This document shows positions 20,598 through 29,760 of a stretch of DNA of 64,000 nucleotides, piece by piece. Numbering within the stretch: the stretch's first letter is position 1; each line of letters begins with the position of its first letter. The stretch covers positions 3,250,728 through 3,314,727 of the forward strand of contig NZ_SJPG01000001.1 in NCBI RefSeq assembly GCF_007859715.1. The letters are read 5' to 3'. Under the pieces are notes generated by a model. It did no database searches. It had not been told where the DNA came from and saw nothing but the letters and a program-made list of their open reading frames with translations. The DNA is from Rubinisphaera italica (GTDB lineage: Bacteria > Planctomycetota > Planctomycetia > Planctomycetales > Planctomycetaceae). Both the position numbers and the translations under genes were made by a program.

Positions 20598-20664
20598 GTC
20601 AGGCTGTGCCTGACGAGATTTGGCGTCGATTGTTAATCGTGTCAGGCACAGCCTGACCTACGGC
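20591..20664. repeat. REP-like inverted repeat, copy 2
   Basis: GCCGTAGGTC at the left end mirrors GACCTACGGC at the right. Inside are GTCAGGC-TGT-GCCTGAC and GTCAGGC-ACA-GCCTGAC hairpins, so the element is a nested palindrome of about 74 bp. The stop codon of tandem paralogue 1 (20595-20597) is the TAG of its left end. Confidence 0.9.
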
Positions 20665-20688
20665 ACTGGAAACTATGCAGGAGAAGTG

Positions 20689-22110
20689 ATGTCTGACGAA
20701 GTCGCATCCAAACGAAAATCAGGCTGGCACCGTTTACTGCATCCAAAGTTTGCGGTGCCGGTTGTCCTTTTGCTTGTCCTGATCGCCGCACCGTTTCTGT
20801 ATCGCAGCTATCGACTCTCTTTGATATCCGATCCCGGGGAACCGTTCGATGTTGAAGCATTTATTGTTGAGCACACAGTTCCGGATGAGGAGAATGCATT
20901 GGTTCCGTTTCGGAATGCGATCAAGCAGTATGAGGCGGCTCCGGGTATACAATGGGATGAGGAATATGATGATCTTTGGAATGTAAGACCCAATGAGGAG
21001 AAAACTAAAATCCTTCTGGAGTACATGCAGCAAATCGAACCTGCATTACTGGCTTGGGAAAAAGCGAGTCAGATGCCCAATTTCTCAGAAATTTCGGCAT
21101 CTATATTAAACTATTACGAAAGTTTAGAAACCACCAAAGGCACAGGTGGAATTGCAATGATGGGTGAAATTCAAGCCTGGATCGCCTCCGAAAATGGAGA
21201 CGATGTCGAAGCCATGAGGTGGCTGCTTTGCAACTTACGATCGTCCAGGCTCATTGCCCGTAATGGAGGTATCATGAGCTTTCTTAAGGGATATGCGCGG
21301 TACCGTTCGACGAGTGAGTCAATACTCAAATGGTTAGCTCAACAGAAACTTTCAACAGTAGACCTCAAGCAGCTCCTCAAAGATGTTAAAACGATTCATC
21401 ATTTGACTCCTCCCATTTCTGATCACTTTAAAATGGATTATCTGGAAATATTGAATTCGAAAGAACTGATATCAAGCGATTTTTATGAATATCTTTTACC
21501 GGATTATCCCCCAGTCTTATTGCCATGGATATTTTATTTTCAGGGCGAGCCTGACTTATTCTATCGAATAAATAGCCACTCTCTTGCTAATCATTTGCGA
21601 TACGCAGATTTACCCAAGTATCAAAGACCCCCACTTTCCTCGTGCGGCGAAAATGTTTGTTATCTGTATGAGACTTCCAGCGGAGAATCAATCCCTCCAA
21701 CTCAGGTAACTTTAGAACGCCTGGAGCAGGCCGCAGAATCTTCAACACTCTATTTGGAAATTCCTAATCTTTTCCACAATGTTATAATTGCATCAGACAA
21801 ACAAATTCTATTGCAGCGGGTTATAGAATCAGTCATTCACCTGGAAATCTATCGTAAAAATAATGGTGAATTCCCGGACACACTTACTCAGGCTTTTCCT
21901 TTGAGTGAAGATCTTCCTATTGATGATCTCAAACCATCCGGAGCCGTATTGAACTATGTCAAAGACGGCCCGCTGCACTATCGACTCTGGAGCGTCGGCT
22001 TTGATGGAATTGATAACGGAGGAGTTGATCCTTCTTTTGATCGGGATGCCGCGGATCTGGGGATTGAGATGAATCGGAATGATTCCCTCGAATCTCCCGA
22101 GGAGAAGTGA
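20689..22110 (+). CDS. Tandem paralogue 2: membrane-anchored protein, unknown function
   Basis: The 473-aa product starts at ATG 20689 (AGGAGAAGTG box just upstream); an in-frame GTG or ATG further up would translate the REP-like repeat and is rejected. The N-terminal 75 residues (WHRLLHPKFAVPVVLLLVLI, then SLISDPGEPFDVEAFIVEHT) are almost identical to paralogue 3, while the middle diverges strongly from both neighbours. The overall layout is the same: one membrane helix, exported helical domain, ending HYRLWSVGFDGIDNGG. Its TGA stop overlaps the ATG of paralogue 3 by one base (TGATG), implying coupled translation. No family name can be given. Confidence 0.86.
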   Translation: MSDEVASKRKSGWHRLLHPKFAVPVVLLLVLIAAPFLYRSYRLSLISDPGEPFDVEAFIVEHTVPDEENALVPFRNAIKQYEAAPGIQWDEEYDDLWNVRPNEEKTKILLEYMQQIEPALLAWEKASQMPNFSEISASILNYYESLETTKGTGGIAMMGEIQAWIASENGDDVEAMRWLLCNLRSSRLIARNGGIMSFLKGYARYRSTSESILKWLAQQKLSTVDLKQLLKDVKTIHHLTPPISDHFKMDYLEILNSKELISSDFYEYLLPDYPPVLLPWIFYFQGEPDLFYRINSHSLANHLRYADLPKYQRPPLSSCGENVCYLYETSSGESIPPTQVTLERLEQAAESSTLYLEIPNLFHNVIIASDKQILLQRVIESVIHLEIYRKNNGEFPDTLTQAFPLSEDLPIDDLKPSGAVLNYVKDGPLHYRLWSVGFDGIDNGGVDPSFDRDAADLGIEMNRNDSLESPEEK

Positions 22111-23510
22111 TGTCTGAAGAAATCAAATCCAAACGAAAATCAGGCTGGCACCGATTGCTGCATCCAAAGTTTGCGGTGCCGGTTGTCCTTTTGCTTGTCC
22201 TGATCGCCGCACCGTATCTTTATCGTAGCTATCGACTCTCTTTGATATCCGATCCCGGGGAACCGTTCGATGTTGAAGCATTCATTGTTGAGCACACCGT
22301 TCCGGATAGCGACAATGCGTTGAGCCTGTTTCATGAGGCGATTGGTTCTCTTAAAGGGACAATTCCGAAAGATGAATTGAGTGACATCTATGATATCTTC
22401 TGGGAAGAGACTCCGCCGGATGAAAGAATGCAAACCGCATTGGATTACGTGAAGTATAACGAACAAGCGTTACTGATCTGGGAAAAAGCGAGTTGCATGC
22501 CCAATTTTTTTGAAGTGCAGCCTGATCAGATCAGCTATACGTCGCCATTGGAGATTTTAAAGCCAACGCGACAACTTTCACAGATGATCGCTATTCAAGC
22601 CTGGATTGCCTCTCAAAACGGAGATGACACTGAAGCCACTAAATGGTTACTTTGTAATTTACGAACCTCACGACTGATTACTCTCAATAGCTGTATGTTC
22701 AATCGCACATATGGAATTGCGATCCACAACATGACAACCGAAATGATAGTTAAATGGCTGGCTCATCAGCAACTTACACTTACTGAGCTCAAACAGTTAC
22801 TAAATGAGATACAAAAAATTTATCAAATGACGCCGCCGATTTCTGACTTCATCAAAATGGAATATTTGATGTTATTACATTCTGAGAATATTTTGCTCCA
22901 GGAAGTAATTCCCAAATCAAAACAGATATCATCCAATTCCGTTTTAGCTTGGACATTATTTTTTCAAGGTGAACCGGAGTTATTTTATCGAATCAATAAA
23001 CAGTGTGTTACAAACAATCTACTGTATGTTGACATTCCGAAATATCAAAGACCTGCACTTTCGTCACATGGCAGAAATCTCTGTTATTTGTATGAAACCC
23101 CAATCGGGGAAACACTTCCTCCAGAACAAAATTCTCCCAATCAAATTGAAGAAGCCAGTGAAACGTCAGACCTCTTCAAGGTAACTTACTATGATTTAGG
23201 AAAAGTAATCAATGTTATTGATTTGGAAAACATACGACAAAGGATTACTGAAACGGCGATTATGCTGGAAATTTATCGCAAAATAAAAGGTGAATTCCCA
23301 GAGACACTTAACTTGGCGTTCTCAACAACCAAAGAACTACCTGTTGATGAAATCAATCCATCAGGAGATACTTTAAAATATGAGAAAGACAGTCCCCAAC
23401 ATTACCGGCTATGGAGCGTTGGAGTGGATGAAATTGACTCTGGAGGAGAAGAACTAAGTCTCAATCCGGATGCTTTAGATTTTGGCATCGAGATGATTCG
23501 CAAGCCGTAG
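22110..23510 (+). CDS. Tandem paralogue 3: membrane-anchored protein, unknown function
   Basis: The 466-aa product starts at ATG 22110, overlapping the previous stop codon; GTG 22107 is an alternative. It shares the near-identical N-terminal anchor with paralogue 2 but its middle region is closer to paralogue 1 (for example CNLRTSRLI followed by ITLNSCMFNRTYGIAIHN, against the LHGCIMNRFVGIALHN of paralogue 1). This mosaic similarity suggests recombination or gene conversion among the copies. The C-terminal motif is present as HYRLWSVGVDEIDSGGEE, with Glu in place of the usual Gly. Like paralogue 1 it ends in a TAG supplied by a REP-like element. Confidence 0.86.
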   Translation: MSEEIKSKRKSGWHRLLHPKFAVPVVLLLVLIAAPYLYRSYRLSLISDPGEPFDVEAFIVEHTVPDSDNALSLFHEAIGSLKGTIPKDELSDIYDIFWEETPPDERMQTALDYVKYNEQALLIWEKASCMPNFFEVQPDQISYTSPLEILKPTRQLSQMIAIQAWIASQNGDDTEATKWLLCNLRTSRLITLNSCMFNRTYGIAIHNMTTEMIVKWLAHQQLTLTELKQLLNEIQKIYQMTPPISDFIKMEYLMLLHSENILLQEVIPKSKQISSNSVLAWTLFFQGEPELFYRINKQCVTNNLLYVDIPKYQRPALSSHGRNLCYLYETPIGETLPPEQNSPNQIEEASETSDLFKVTYYDLGKVINVIDLENIRQRITETAIMLEIYRKIKGEFPETLNLAFSTTKELPVDEINPSGDTLKYEKDSPQHYRLWSVGVDEIDSGGEELSLNPDALDFGIEMIRKP

Positions 23511-23577
23511 GTCGGGCTGTGACTGACCAGATTCGGCGTCGATTGTTATTCATGTCAGGCAGTGCCTGACCTACGGC
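23504..23577. repeat. REP-like inverted repeat, copy 3
   Basis: It has the same nested palindrome as at 20591-20664, bounded by GCCGTAGGTC and GACCTACGGC, with a few substitutions in the left inner hairpin (GGTCGGGCTGTGACTGACC). The internal spacer AGATT(T/C)GGCGTCGATTGTTA is also conserved between copies 2 and 3, which marks them as copies of one element rather than chance hairpins. Confidence 0.9.
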
Positions 23578-23609
23578 TGATTGTCTAACGGGTTCGCATG
23601 TTGCGAATT

Positions 23610-23628
23610 GACAGGCTGGAAGCCTGTC
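23610..23628. repeat. Second short hairpin repeat type
   Basis: GACAGGCT-GGA-AGCCTGTC forms a perfect 8-bp stem followed by CTAC. It resembles the REP-like arms in style (CAGGCT/AGCCTG core) but is a different sequence. It sits between the REP-like copy 3 and the end of argJ. Confidence 0.6.
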
Positions 23629-23652
23629 CTACTTAATTCTCAACCTTCAACT

Positions 23653-24855
23653 CTACGTCGTATATTCTGAGTTGAGCCGCACGTATTCTGACGTCAAATC
23701 GCAGGTCCAGATGCGCCAGCGGCCGTTACCCTGGTTGAGGGTTATGTCGAGGATGACTTCGCCGGTTTTCATGGCTTTGGAAACGACGTTCTCGTCGAAA
23801 TTGACCGGTTTGCCTTTTTTGAAGACGGCGTGATTATTGATTGCCAGCGAAACTTCTGCTTCGGATTCGATGCAGCCGGTGCGTCCGCAGGCGGAGACGA
23901 TGCGGCCCCAGTTGGGGTCGTTGCCGGTGACGGCTGTTTTCACGAGCACATCGTTGGCAACTTCGTGTGCGATTTTTTCTGCGTCTTCAAATGTTCGGGC
24001 GCCTTCGACATCGACCGTGATAAAATGCTCGGCCCCTTCGGCATCGCGGATGATCATATGTGCGAGATCAGTGCACAATGTTGTGACTGCTGCCTGGAAT
24101 TGTGCGAGATCGCCTTTGTCATCCAAGCCCACATTCGATTGACCATTGGCCATCAGCAAAACGGTGTCACTCGTACTGGTATGGCCTTCGACACTGATGC
24201 AATTGAACGATTGGTTCACGGCGATCGGCAGCAGGTCTTCGGCCTGTGCTGGAGTCAATTTCACATCGGACATGACCACGCCGAGCATCGTCGCCATGTT
24301 GGGAGCGATCATGGCGGCTCCTTTGGCGACACCGGTGAGTGTGATCGTTCCGCCATCGAGATTGACGTAACGGGAGATGATTTTTGGGAAAGTATCGGTC
24401 GTCATCATCGCTTGGGCAGCATGTTGAAGATGCTCGGGAGTTTCGCCGAGATTCTCGAACAACTCAGGCACATGATCGCAAATGCGCTCGACTGGAAGGG
24501 GCACTCCAATCACGCCAGTCGAGCAAACCAGAACCGACTCGGCCGGGCTATTGATTTCTTCAGCAATTCGAGCCGTCATTGTGCGTGCGTCGGCTAAGCC
24601 CTGCTCGCCGGTACAGGCATTTGAATTGCCGGAATTAATGACGATGGCTCGAACATTCTCGCCGGGGACACGTTCACGGGAAATTTGCACGGGAGCCCCA
24701 CAGACTTTATTCGTCGTGAACACACCAGCGGCGATGCAATCGCTTTCTGAGAGAAACACAGCTAAATCACGAGCGGATTGATTCGATTTGATCCCGCAAT
24801 GAATACCAGCGGTGCGAAAGCCCTGAGGCAGGAAGTATGTTGATGAGTTGGGCAT
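23653..24855 (-). CDS. argJ: Glutamate N-acetyltransferase / amino-acid acetyltransferase ArgJ
   Basis: The 400-aa protein spans the whole ArgJ family. The self-cleavage site is visible as GAAMIAPNMATML, with Thr189 as the nucleophile that becomes the new N-terminus of the beta chain. Other marks are VINSGNSNACTGEQG, STGVIGVPL and GNDPNWGRI. ArgJ transfers the acetyl group from N-acetylornithine to glutamate in the cyclic arginine pathway, and some members also use acetyl-CoA. ATG 24855 has a GAGGAA box. It stands alone on the minus strand with no other arg gene adjacent. Confidence 0.95.
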   Translation of the reverse strand: MPNSSTYFLPQGFRTAGIHCGIKSNQSARDLAVFLSESDCIAAGVFTTNKVCGAPVQISRERVPGENVRAIVINSGNSNACTGEQGLADARTMTARIAEEINSPAESVLVCSTGVIGVPLPVERICDHVPELFENLGETPEHLQHAAQAMMTTDTFPKIISRYVNLDGGTITLTGVAKGAAMIAPNMATMLGVVMSDVKLTPAQAEDLLPIAVNQSFNCISVEGHTSTSDTVLLMANGQSNVGLDDKGDLAQFQAAVTTLCTDLAHMIIRDAEGAEHFITVDVEGARTFEDAEKIAHEVANDVLVKTAVTGNDPNWGRIVSACGRTGCIESEAEVSLAINNHAVFKKGKPVNFDENVVSKAMKTGEVILDITLNQGNGRWRIWTCDLTSEYVRLNSEYTT

Positions 24856-25091
24856 TATTATTCCTCAAGCGGTATTACAGGCAAATAAAAGATTGACAAT
24901 TTAACTGAGAATTCCAAAGTGATGCCAACAATATTTTAGATCATCTTTACTGGTAACGATAGCAATTAAGCCTTTGAAATTGGGTGGCACGTCCCATGAC
25001 TCAGTTGAAGTTTTCTCACAGACAGATGACTGTCAAATAATCGAGCCGTGATCAGTTAACAACAGACGTCGCGAATTGATAAACTGATCGA

Positions 25092-26039
25092 ATGCAGGTA
25101 AAACCTGTTTGTATTTTCCATCGGCATCGTACTGAAAACGAGAACTCCGTGCACGTGTTCCCTGCCCCAATTCCAGAATGGCGAAGTCAGATTGAGCAGG
25201 CGCTGGATCATGCTTCAAAATTTTCGGCTGACTGTCCGCCCCGATTGCAGGAATCGATTCGTTACAGTTTACTGGCAGGTGGCAAGCGATTGCGTCCTTT
25301 ACTGGCATTACTGAGCTGCGAAATTTGTGGGGGAGATATCTCCCGGGCGATGCCGGCTGCGTGTGCTTTGGAAATGATTCATACTTATTCCCTGATTCAT
25401 GATGATTTGCCTGCGATGGATGATGATGATTTGCGTCGAGGTCGGCCCACGAATCATGTCCAATTTGGAGAAGCGACCGCGATTCTTGCGGGCGATGGTC
25501 TGCTGACGCATGCCTTTTTCTGGTTATCGACACGAGTGAATGACCCGAAACATGCCGTCGCCTGCACGCACGAATTGGCGATTGCCTCGGGAATAACCGG
25601 CATGGTCGGAGGCCAGCAGGCGGATTTGGAAGCAGAAACCGCCGATCCTGAAACATTGAATCTGGAAGTCCTCCAAGAGATCCATCGACGAAAAACCGGG
25701 TGTCTGATTCGTTGTGCGATGCGAATGGGGGCATTAATTGCCAATGCAACATCGGTTCAGCTTGATGCGTTGACATATTATGGAGAGTGCATCGGCCTCG
25801 CATTCCAGATAGCCGACGATCTGCTGGATGTGACGGGATCTGCTGAGAAGATGGGAAAACAGGTCGCGAAAGATACTCAGCACAAAAAATTGACATTTCC
25901 GTCTCAGCTCGGGCTGGATGAGAGTCAAAGTCAAGCGGAACAATTGGTCAAAGAGGCAATTTCGGCTTTGAAGATTTTTCCGGGGAACACCGCTGCATTA
26001 GAGGCAATTGCTATGTATAGTGTATTCAGGGACCACTGA
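25092..26039 (+). CDS. ispA: Polyprenyl diphosphate synthase (farnesyl/geranylgeranyl type)
   Basis: The 315-aa protein has the first Asp-rich motif DDLPAMDDDD at 104-113, LLAGGKRLRP before it, GGQQADLEAE in the middle, and the second Asp-rich motif in FQIADDLLDVTG. These are the magnesium-diphosphate sites of head-to-tail prenyltransferases. The two residues between the aspartates of the first motif (PA) are typical of bacterial FPP/GGPP synthases of the IspA group. Family similarity begins about residue 28, so GTG 25149, with GAGAA upstream, is a plausible alternative start to ATG 25092. dxs follows 186 bp downstream on the same strand, a common isoprenoid pairing. Chain length cannot be settled from the sequence. 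Confidence 0.88.
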   Translation: MQVKPVCIFHRHRTENENSVHVFPAPIPEWRSQIEQALDHASKFSADCPPRLQESIRYSLLAGGKRLRPLLALLSCEICGGDISRAMPAACALEMIHTYSLIHDDLPAMDDDDLRRGRPTNHVQFGEATAILAGDGLLTHAFFWLSTRVNDPKHAVACTHELAIASGITGMVGGQQADLEAETADPETLNLEVLQEIHRRKTGCLIRCAMRMGALIANATSVQLDALTYYGECIGLAFQIADDLLDVTGSAEKMGKQVAKDTQHKKLTFPSQLGLDESQSQAEQLVKEAISALKIFPGNTAALEAIAMYSVFRDH

Positions 26040-26225
26040 TTGAGTATGATATTATTTGATTGGCATTATCGTTTTTTGCCTCTACTTCCTTAACTGTGAA
26101 TTTGATGAAGTTAAGACAGACTTCTCAAAGTTTTTCGACGATACGACATCATGATTACGCGGAGAAGATCGACTTCCTGAAGTCTGTCCACTGCGCTATT
26201 TTTTAATAAAGCGAAATCCCAAGTG

Positions 26226-28154
26226 ATGGAATACGAACTCCTGCCGATGATCTCCTCTCCTCAGGATCTGAAAACGCTTACTGAAGCTCAGCACGAAAAG
26301 CTGGCTGCTGAAATTCGAGAGGCTCTTTGTCAGATTGTTGAAACGAAACCTGCCCACTTTGCCAGTAATCTGGGTGTTGTGGAGTTGTGTATTGCGTTGC
26401 ATCTGGTGTTCGATTTCTCCAAAGATCGCCTGATCTGGGACACTGGGCATCAAATCTATCCACATAAAATGGTGACGGGACGCTTCCCTCAGTTTCGTAC
26501 CATTCGCGACCGCAACGGCCTGATGGGATTTCCGAACCCGAATGAAAGCCCCTACGATCTGTTTATGACCGGTCATGCGGGAGCTTCTGTCTCGACGGTT
26601 TTGGGAATGAAGACTGCTGATGACCTGCTCTTTGACGATGATCGCAAAGCGGTCGCCGTTCTCGGGGATGGAGCCTTGCCTTCAGGGGTAGTCTTTGAAG
26701 CGTTCAATAATGCCGCTGGTCTCAATAAAGATTTGCTGGTGATTCTGAACGACAACAAAATGGGGATCTGCCCACGTGTAGGAGGACTGGCTGAATATCT
26801 TGACAAAGCCCGAGCCGCTCCGTTTTATAATGGATTGAAACGGGATGTCGCCTGGGTGTTGAATAAAGTTCCGATGGTTGGTGGCTCGACCAAAAAAGGT
26901 CTTTCCAATGTGAAAGATGCACTCAAAACATTGCTGCATGGCGGGATGCTCTTTGAGCAGATGGGCTTTCGGTATGTCGGCCCGGTTGATGGTCACGACT
27001 TAAAGTCGCTCCGCAAGCATCTCGAAATGGTTAAAGACATCAAAGGACCGACTCTACTGCATGTCTTTACCGATAAAGGGAAAGGGTTTCAGCCAGCCTG
27101 TGAGGATCCCGTTAAATTCCATTCGCCGTCACCGTTCGATCGCAGTGAAGAAGGTTTTGCAATTCCCCGAAGTAAGGGTGGCAAAAACGCGGCTTATACC
27201 GATGTCGCCAGCGAGACAATTTATCAACAGATGGCCAAGGATGATAAAGTCGTCGTTTTGACCGCTGCAATGTGTGCGGGAAATAATCTCGGCAAAATTC
27301 GTGATGAATTCCCGGAACGATTCTTCGATACCGGCATCTGCGAAGCGCATGCGGTCGCGTTTGCTGCAGGAATGGCAAAGTCGGGAATGAAGCCAATTGT
27401 CGATATTTACAGCACGTTCCTGCAACGTAGTTTCGATCATATTTTCCAGGAAGTCGCGTTGCAGAATTTGCCGGTCGTATTCTGTATGGATCGAGCAGGA
27501 TTGTGCGGCCCTGATGGGCCGACGCATCATGGTGTGTTCGACAATACTTACATGCGAGCTTTTCCAAACATCACAGTGATGGCTCCGGGAGATTCGCAGG
27601 ATCTGGAAGCGATGATTCCTTTTGCGACGAACCACGATGGACCAATCTCGCTCCGATTCCCGAAAGCAAATGCCGAATCCGTAATCCGCGAAGAAGAATT
27701 CTCGCCCATTGAGCTTGGGAAAAGTGAAGTCATTCGCTGGGGCAGCGAAGTGATGATTGTCAGTTTCGGTGCGTTGCTGCCAGAATGCCTGAAAGCGGTC
27801 GAGAAACTTCAGAAGGATGGTATCGATATCGGTGTTATCAACGCTCGATTCCTGCGTCCACTCGATACCGAAGTGATTCTCGAAGCGGTCAAAAATTGTG
27901 AGCTGGTCGTGACGGTCGAAGAAAACACACTCTGCGGAGGTTTTGGTTCCGTCGTATTAGAAGCAGCGAACGAAGCCGGGCTTTCGACTCAAAACGTTTG
28001 CCGACTTGGTATCCCTGATCGTTTTGTCGAGCATGGTGATCGCAACGAATTATTAGCGGAGTTAGGCCTCAATGCCGTAGGCTTCATCCGCACGATTCGT
28101 GATCGTCTCTCCAATCGACAAGTTAAAGAATCTGGTGTTGGAGCTGTTGAATAA
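26226..28154 (+). CDS. dxs: 1-deoxy-D-xylulose-5-phosphate synthase-like protein
   Basis: The 642-aa thiamine-diphosphate enzyme has the DXS order of domains. The TPP-binding part carries WDTGHQIYPHKMVTGR, GDGALPSGVVFEAFNNAAG and LNDNKMGI. The pyrimidine-binding part carries GICEAHAVAFAAGMA, and the C-terminal transketolase domain carries ENTLCGGFGSVV. DXS condenses pyruvate with glyceraldehyde 3-phosphate, the first step of the MEP pathway, and ispA lies just upstream. Some positions differ from the usual DXS signature: LNDNxMSI is LNDNKMGI, and the GDGAxTxGMAxEA stretch is GDGALPSGVVFEA. The transketolase-like family is large, so a divergent DXS or a related acyloin-forming enzyme are both possible. 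Starts at 26223 (GTG) or 26247 (ATG) are alternatives. Confidence 0.85.
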   Translation: MEYELLPMISSPQDLKTLTEAQHEKLAAEIREALCQIVETKPAHFASNLGVVELCIALHLVFDFSKDRLIWDTGHQIYPHKMVTGRFPQFRTIRDRNGLMGFPNPNESPYDLFMTGHAGASVSTVLGMKTADDLLFDDDRKAVAVLGDGALPSGVVFEAFNNAAGLNKDLLVILNDNKMGICPRVGGLAEYLDKARAAPFYNGLKRDVAWVLNKVPMVGGSTKKGLSNVKDALKTLLHGGMLFEQMGFRYVGPVDGHDLKSLRKHLEMVKDIKGPTLLHVFTDKGKGFQPACEDPVKFHSPSPFDRSEEGFAIPRSKGGKNAAYTDVASETIYQQMAKDDKVVVLTAAMCAGNNLGKIRDEFPERFFDTGICEAHAVAFAAGMAKSGMKPIVDIYSTFLQRSFDHIFQEVALQNLPVVFCMDRAGLCGPDGPTHHGVFDNTYMRAFPNITVMAPGDSQDLEAMIPFATNHDGPISLRFPKANAESVIREEEFSPIELGKSEVIRWGSEVMIVSFGALLPECLKAVEKLQKDGIDIGVINARFLRPLDTEVILEAVKNCELVVTVEENTLCGGFGSVVLEAANEAGLSTQNVCRLGIPDRFVEHGDRNELLAELGLNAVGFIRTIRDRLSNRQVKESGVGAVE

Positions 28155-28217
28155 AAATGCTGTCCAGCAGAGAAATCGCTGCCAGGATAAATGCAGAGAT
28201 CTACAGAGGACTGCAAA

Positions 28218-29090
28218 ATGATTAAACTGATTGGAGTCCAATGTGACATCTCATTGGGAAATTGCGAGCAAAATCTGCAGAAGATGCTTTCCTCTTTGAA
28301 AACGGCTGCCGATCGTGGAGCGAATCTGGTCATTTTTCCTGAATGTGCTTTAACCGGGTATGGATTTGAATCCCGAGAAACTGCTATGGAATGTGCAGAA
28401 CCACTGGATGGCCCAGCCAGTGCACAGATGATCGAGGCCTGTCAAAAGTTCAATTTGAATTGCGTCTATGGCTTTCTCGAAAAAGCTGGTGAAAGCATTT
28501 TCAATTGTGCAGCGATGGTGGGTCCCGAAGGAATTCTGAGTTCCTATCGCAAAATCCATCTCCCCTTTGTCGGCGTCGATCGTTTTGTCGATTATGGTGA
28601 TCGTCCTTTCGAAGTTCACGAATCGACCAGTCTGCGTCTCGGCATGAATATCTGCTATGACCTGGCGTTTCCGGAAGCTTCGCGTGTTTTAGCAGTCGGT
28701 GGCGCAGACTTGATTGCACTGCCCACAAACTGGCCCCGCGGAGCAGAATGTATGACACCGGGCCCCGTCATTACTCGATCGATGGAAAACAAAGTTTACT
28801 ACGCGGCCATCAATCGTATCGGAAATGAAGCCGGGACGAGTTACATCGGTCAAAGTTGTATTTGTGGGCCGGGGGGCGAAATTCTGGCGATGGGATCAGC
28901 CGATCAGGAGGAGTATCTGGAAGTCGATATCGATGTGGAAATTCCTCGACAAAAACGAGTCATTCGCAAAGCAGGAAGTTTTGAGCTGGATCGTATGGCT
29001 GATCGTCGTCCTGAGTTTTATCAGCCTCTAATCAATCCTCACGTCTTAGAAACCCCGCGGGATCGATACGGGGCATCGGAACCTGAATAG
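28218..29090 (+). CDS. Carbon-nitrogen hydrolase (nitrilase superfamily)
   Basis: The 290-aa protein starts at ATG 28218 with a GAGGA box; an ATG at 28191 lacks one. The catalytic triad is intact: Glu42 in FPECALTGYGF, Lys112 in YRKIHLP, and Cys146 in MNICYDLAFPE. These hydrolases cleave amides, nitriles or carbamoyl groups with a Cys-thiol ester intermediate. The C-terminal part (CGPGGEILAMGSADQEEYLEVDID) is normal for the superfamily. The specificity subgroup (omega-amidase, N-carbamoylputrescine amidase, others) cannot be chosen. It is about 60 bp downstream of dxs and may be transcribed with it and with the next gene. Confidence 0.9.
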   Translation: MIKLIGVQCDISLGNCEQNLQKMLSSLKTAADRGANLVIFPECALTGYGFESRETAMECAEPLDGPASAQMIEACQKFNLNCVYGFLEKAGESIFNCAAMVGPEGILSSYRKIHLPFVGVDRFVDYGDRPFEVHESTSLRLGMNICYDLAFPEASRVLAVGGADLIALPTNWPRGAECMTPGPVITRSMENKVYYAAINRIGNEAGTSYIGQSCICGPGGEILAMGSADQEEYLEVDIDVEIPRQKRVIRKAGSFELDRMADRRPEFYQPLINPHVLETPRDRYGASEPE

Positions 29091-29162
29091 TATTCTCCCG
29101 GAAATTCGCAATACACAGGGAATGCACAGGACTATGATATTCGATCGATTATTTGAAACCTC

Positions 29163-29753
29163 ATGCCTAAACGTTTCCTGATCATCGATGGATACAACCT
29201 GCTACATGCGGCAGGGATGATGCCGGGGCGTATTGATGGTGAGATGCTGGCTAGAGCTCGAGCCCGCCTGCTTCGATTTCTGGAAGGTCGAATAACGACT
29301 TCAGAACGGGAACGAACAACCATTGTGTTTGATGTCAATCGCACGATGGCTGAGGTTAATGAGCGGGAAACAGCTCATGGCATGACGGTCTTGAATGCAA
29401 TTTCCTATCCTGATGCCGATACGCTCATTGAAAAATTGATTCGCGAACATTCTGCACCGAAACAGGTCGTTGTTATATCGAGCGATCATCGACTTCACAA
29501 AGCGGCTCGTGCGCGGAAAGCGAAGCCCGTCGACAGTGAAGATTTTTATGAGGAACTGACACGAAAGTCGCGAAAACGAACGCGGTCAAAGCCAAGTCCA
29601 AATTCAAATCCAACACTTGGGAACCCATTTTCAGAGGATGATCTCAAGCGATTGAACGAAATACTCTCAGAATCTGCAGACTTACCGGTGACATCTACTG
29701 ACGAGGAATTAAAGTACTGGGAAGAGAGAATTCGCGAACTTGACGAGGAATAA
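29163..29753 (+). CDS. YacP-like NYN-domain ribonuclease
   Basis: The 196-aa protein begins RFLIIDGYNLLHAAGMM, the classic first strand of an NYN/PIN-like domain with the catalytic Asp. Asp is also conserved in TIVFDVNR and in ISYPDADTLIEKLI and VVISSDHRLHKAARARKAK, which completes the acidic cluster of the YacP (DUF901) family. YacP/Rae1 in Bacillus is a ribosome-associated endoribonuclease. A charged, Ser/Pro-rich C-terminal tail (about 130-196) is added here. Its stop codon lies only seven bases from the stop of the convergent arsM-like gene, with no visible terminator between. Confidence 0.85.
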   Translation: MPKRFLIIDGYNLLHAAGMMPGRIDGEMLARARARLLRFLEGRITTSERERTTIVFDVNRTMAEVNERETAHGMTVLNAISYPDADTLIEKLIREHSAPKQVVVISSDHRLHKAARARKAKPVDSEDFYEELTRKSRKRTRSKPSPNSNPTLGNPFSEDDLKRLNEILSESADLPVTSTDEELKYWEERIRELDEE

Positions 29754-29760
29754 ACGAGCC

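Noticed and set aside
23830..24597. 255-codon plus-strand frame over argJ
   Set aside because: Shadow of argJ, whose self-cleavage site and substrate motifs are clear on the minus strand.
25033..25896. 287-codon minus-strand frame over ispA
   Set aside because: It lies opposite the Asp-rich motifs of the prenyl synthase gene; the predicted protein is His/Arg/Ser-rich without domain pattern.
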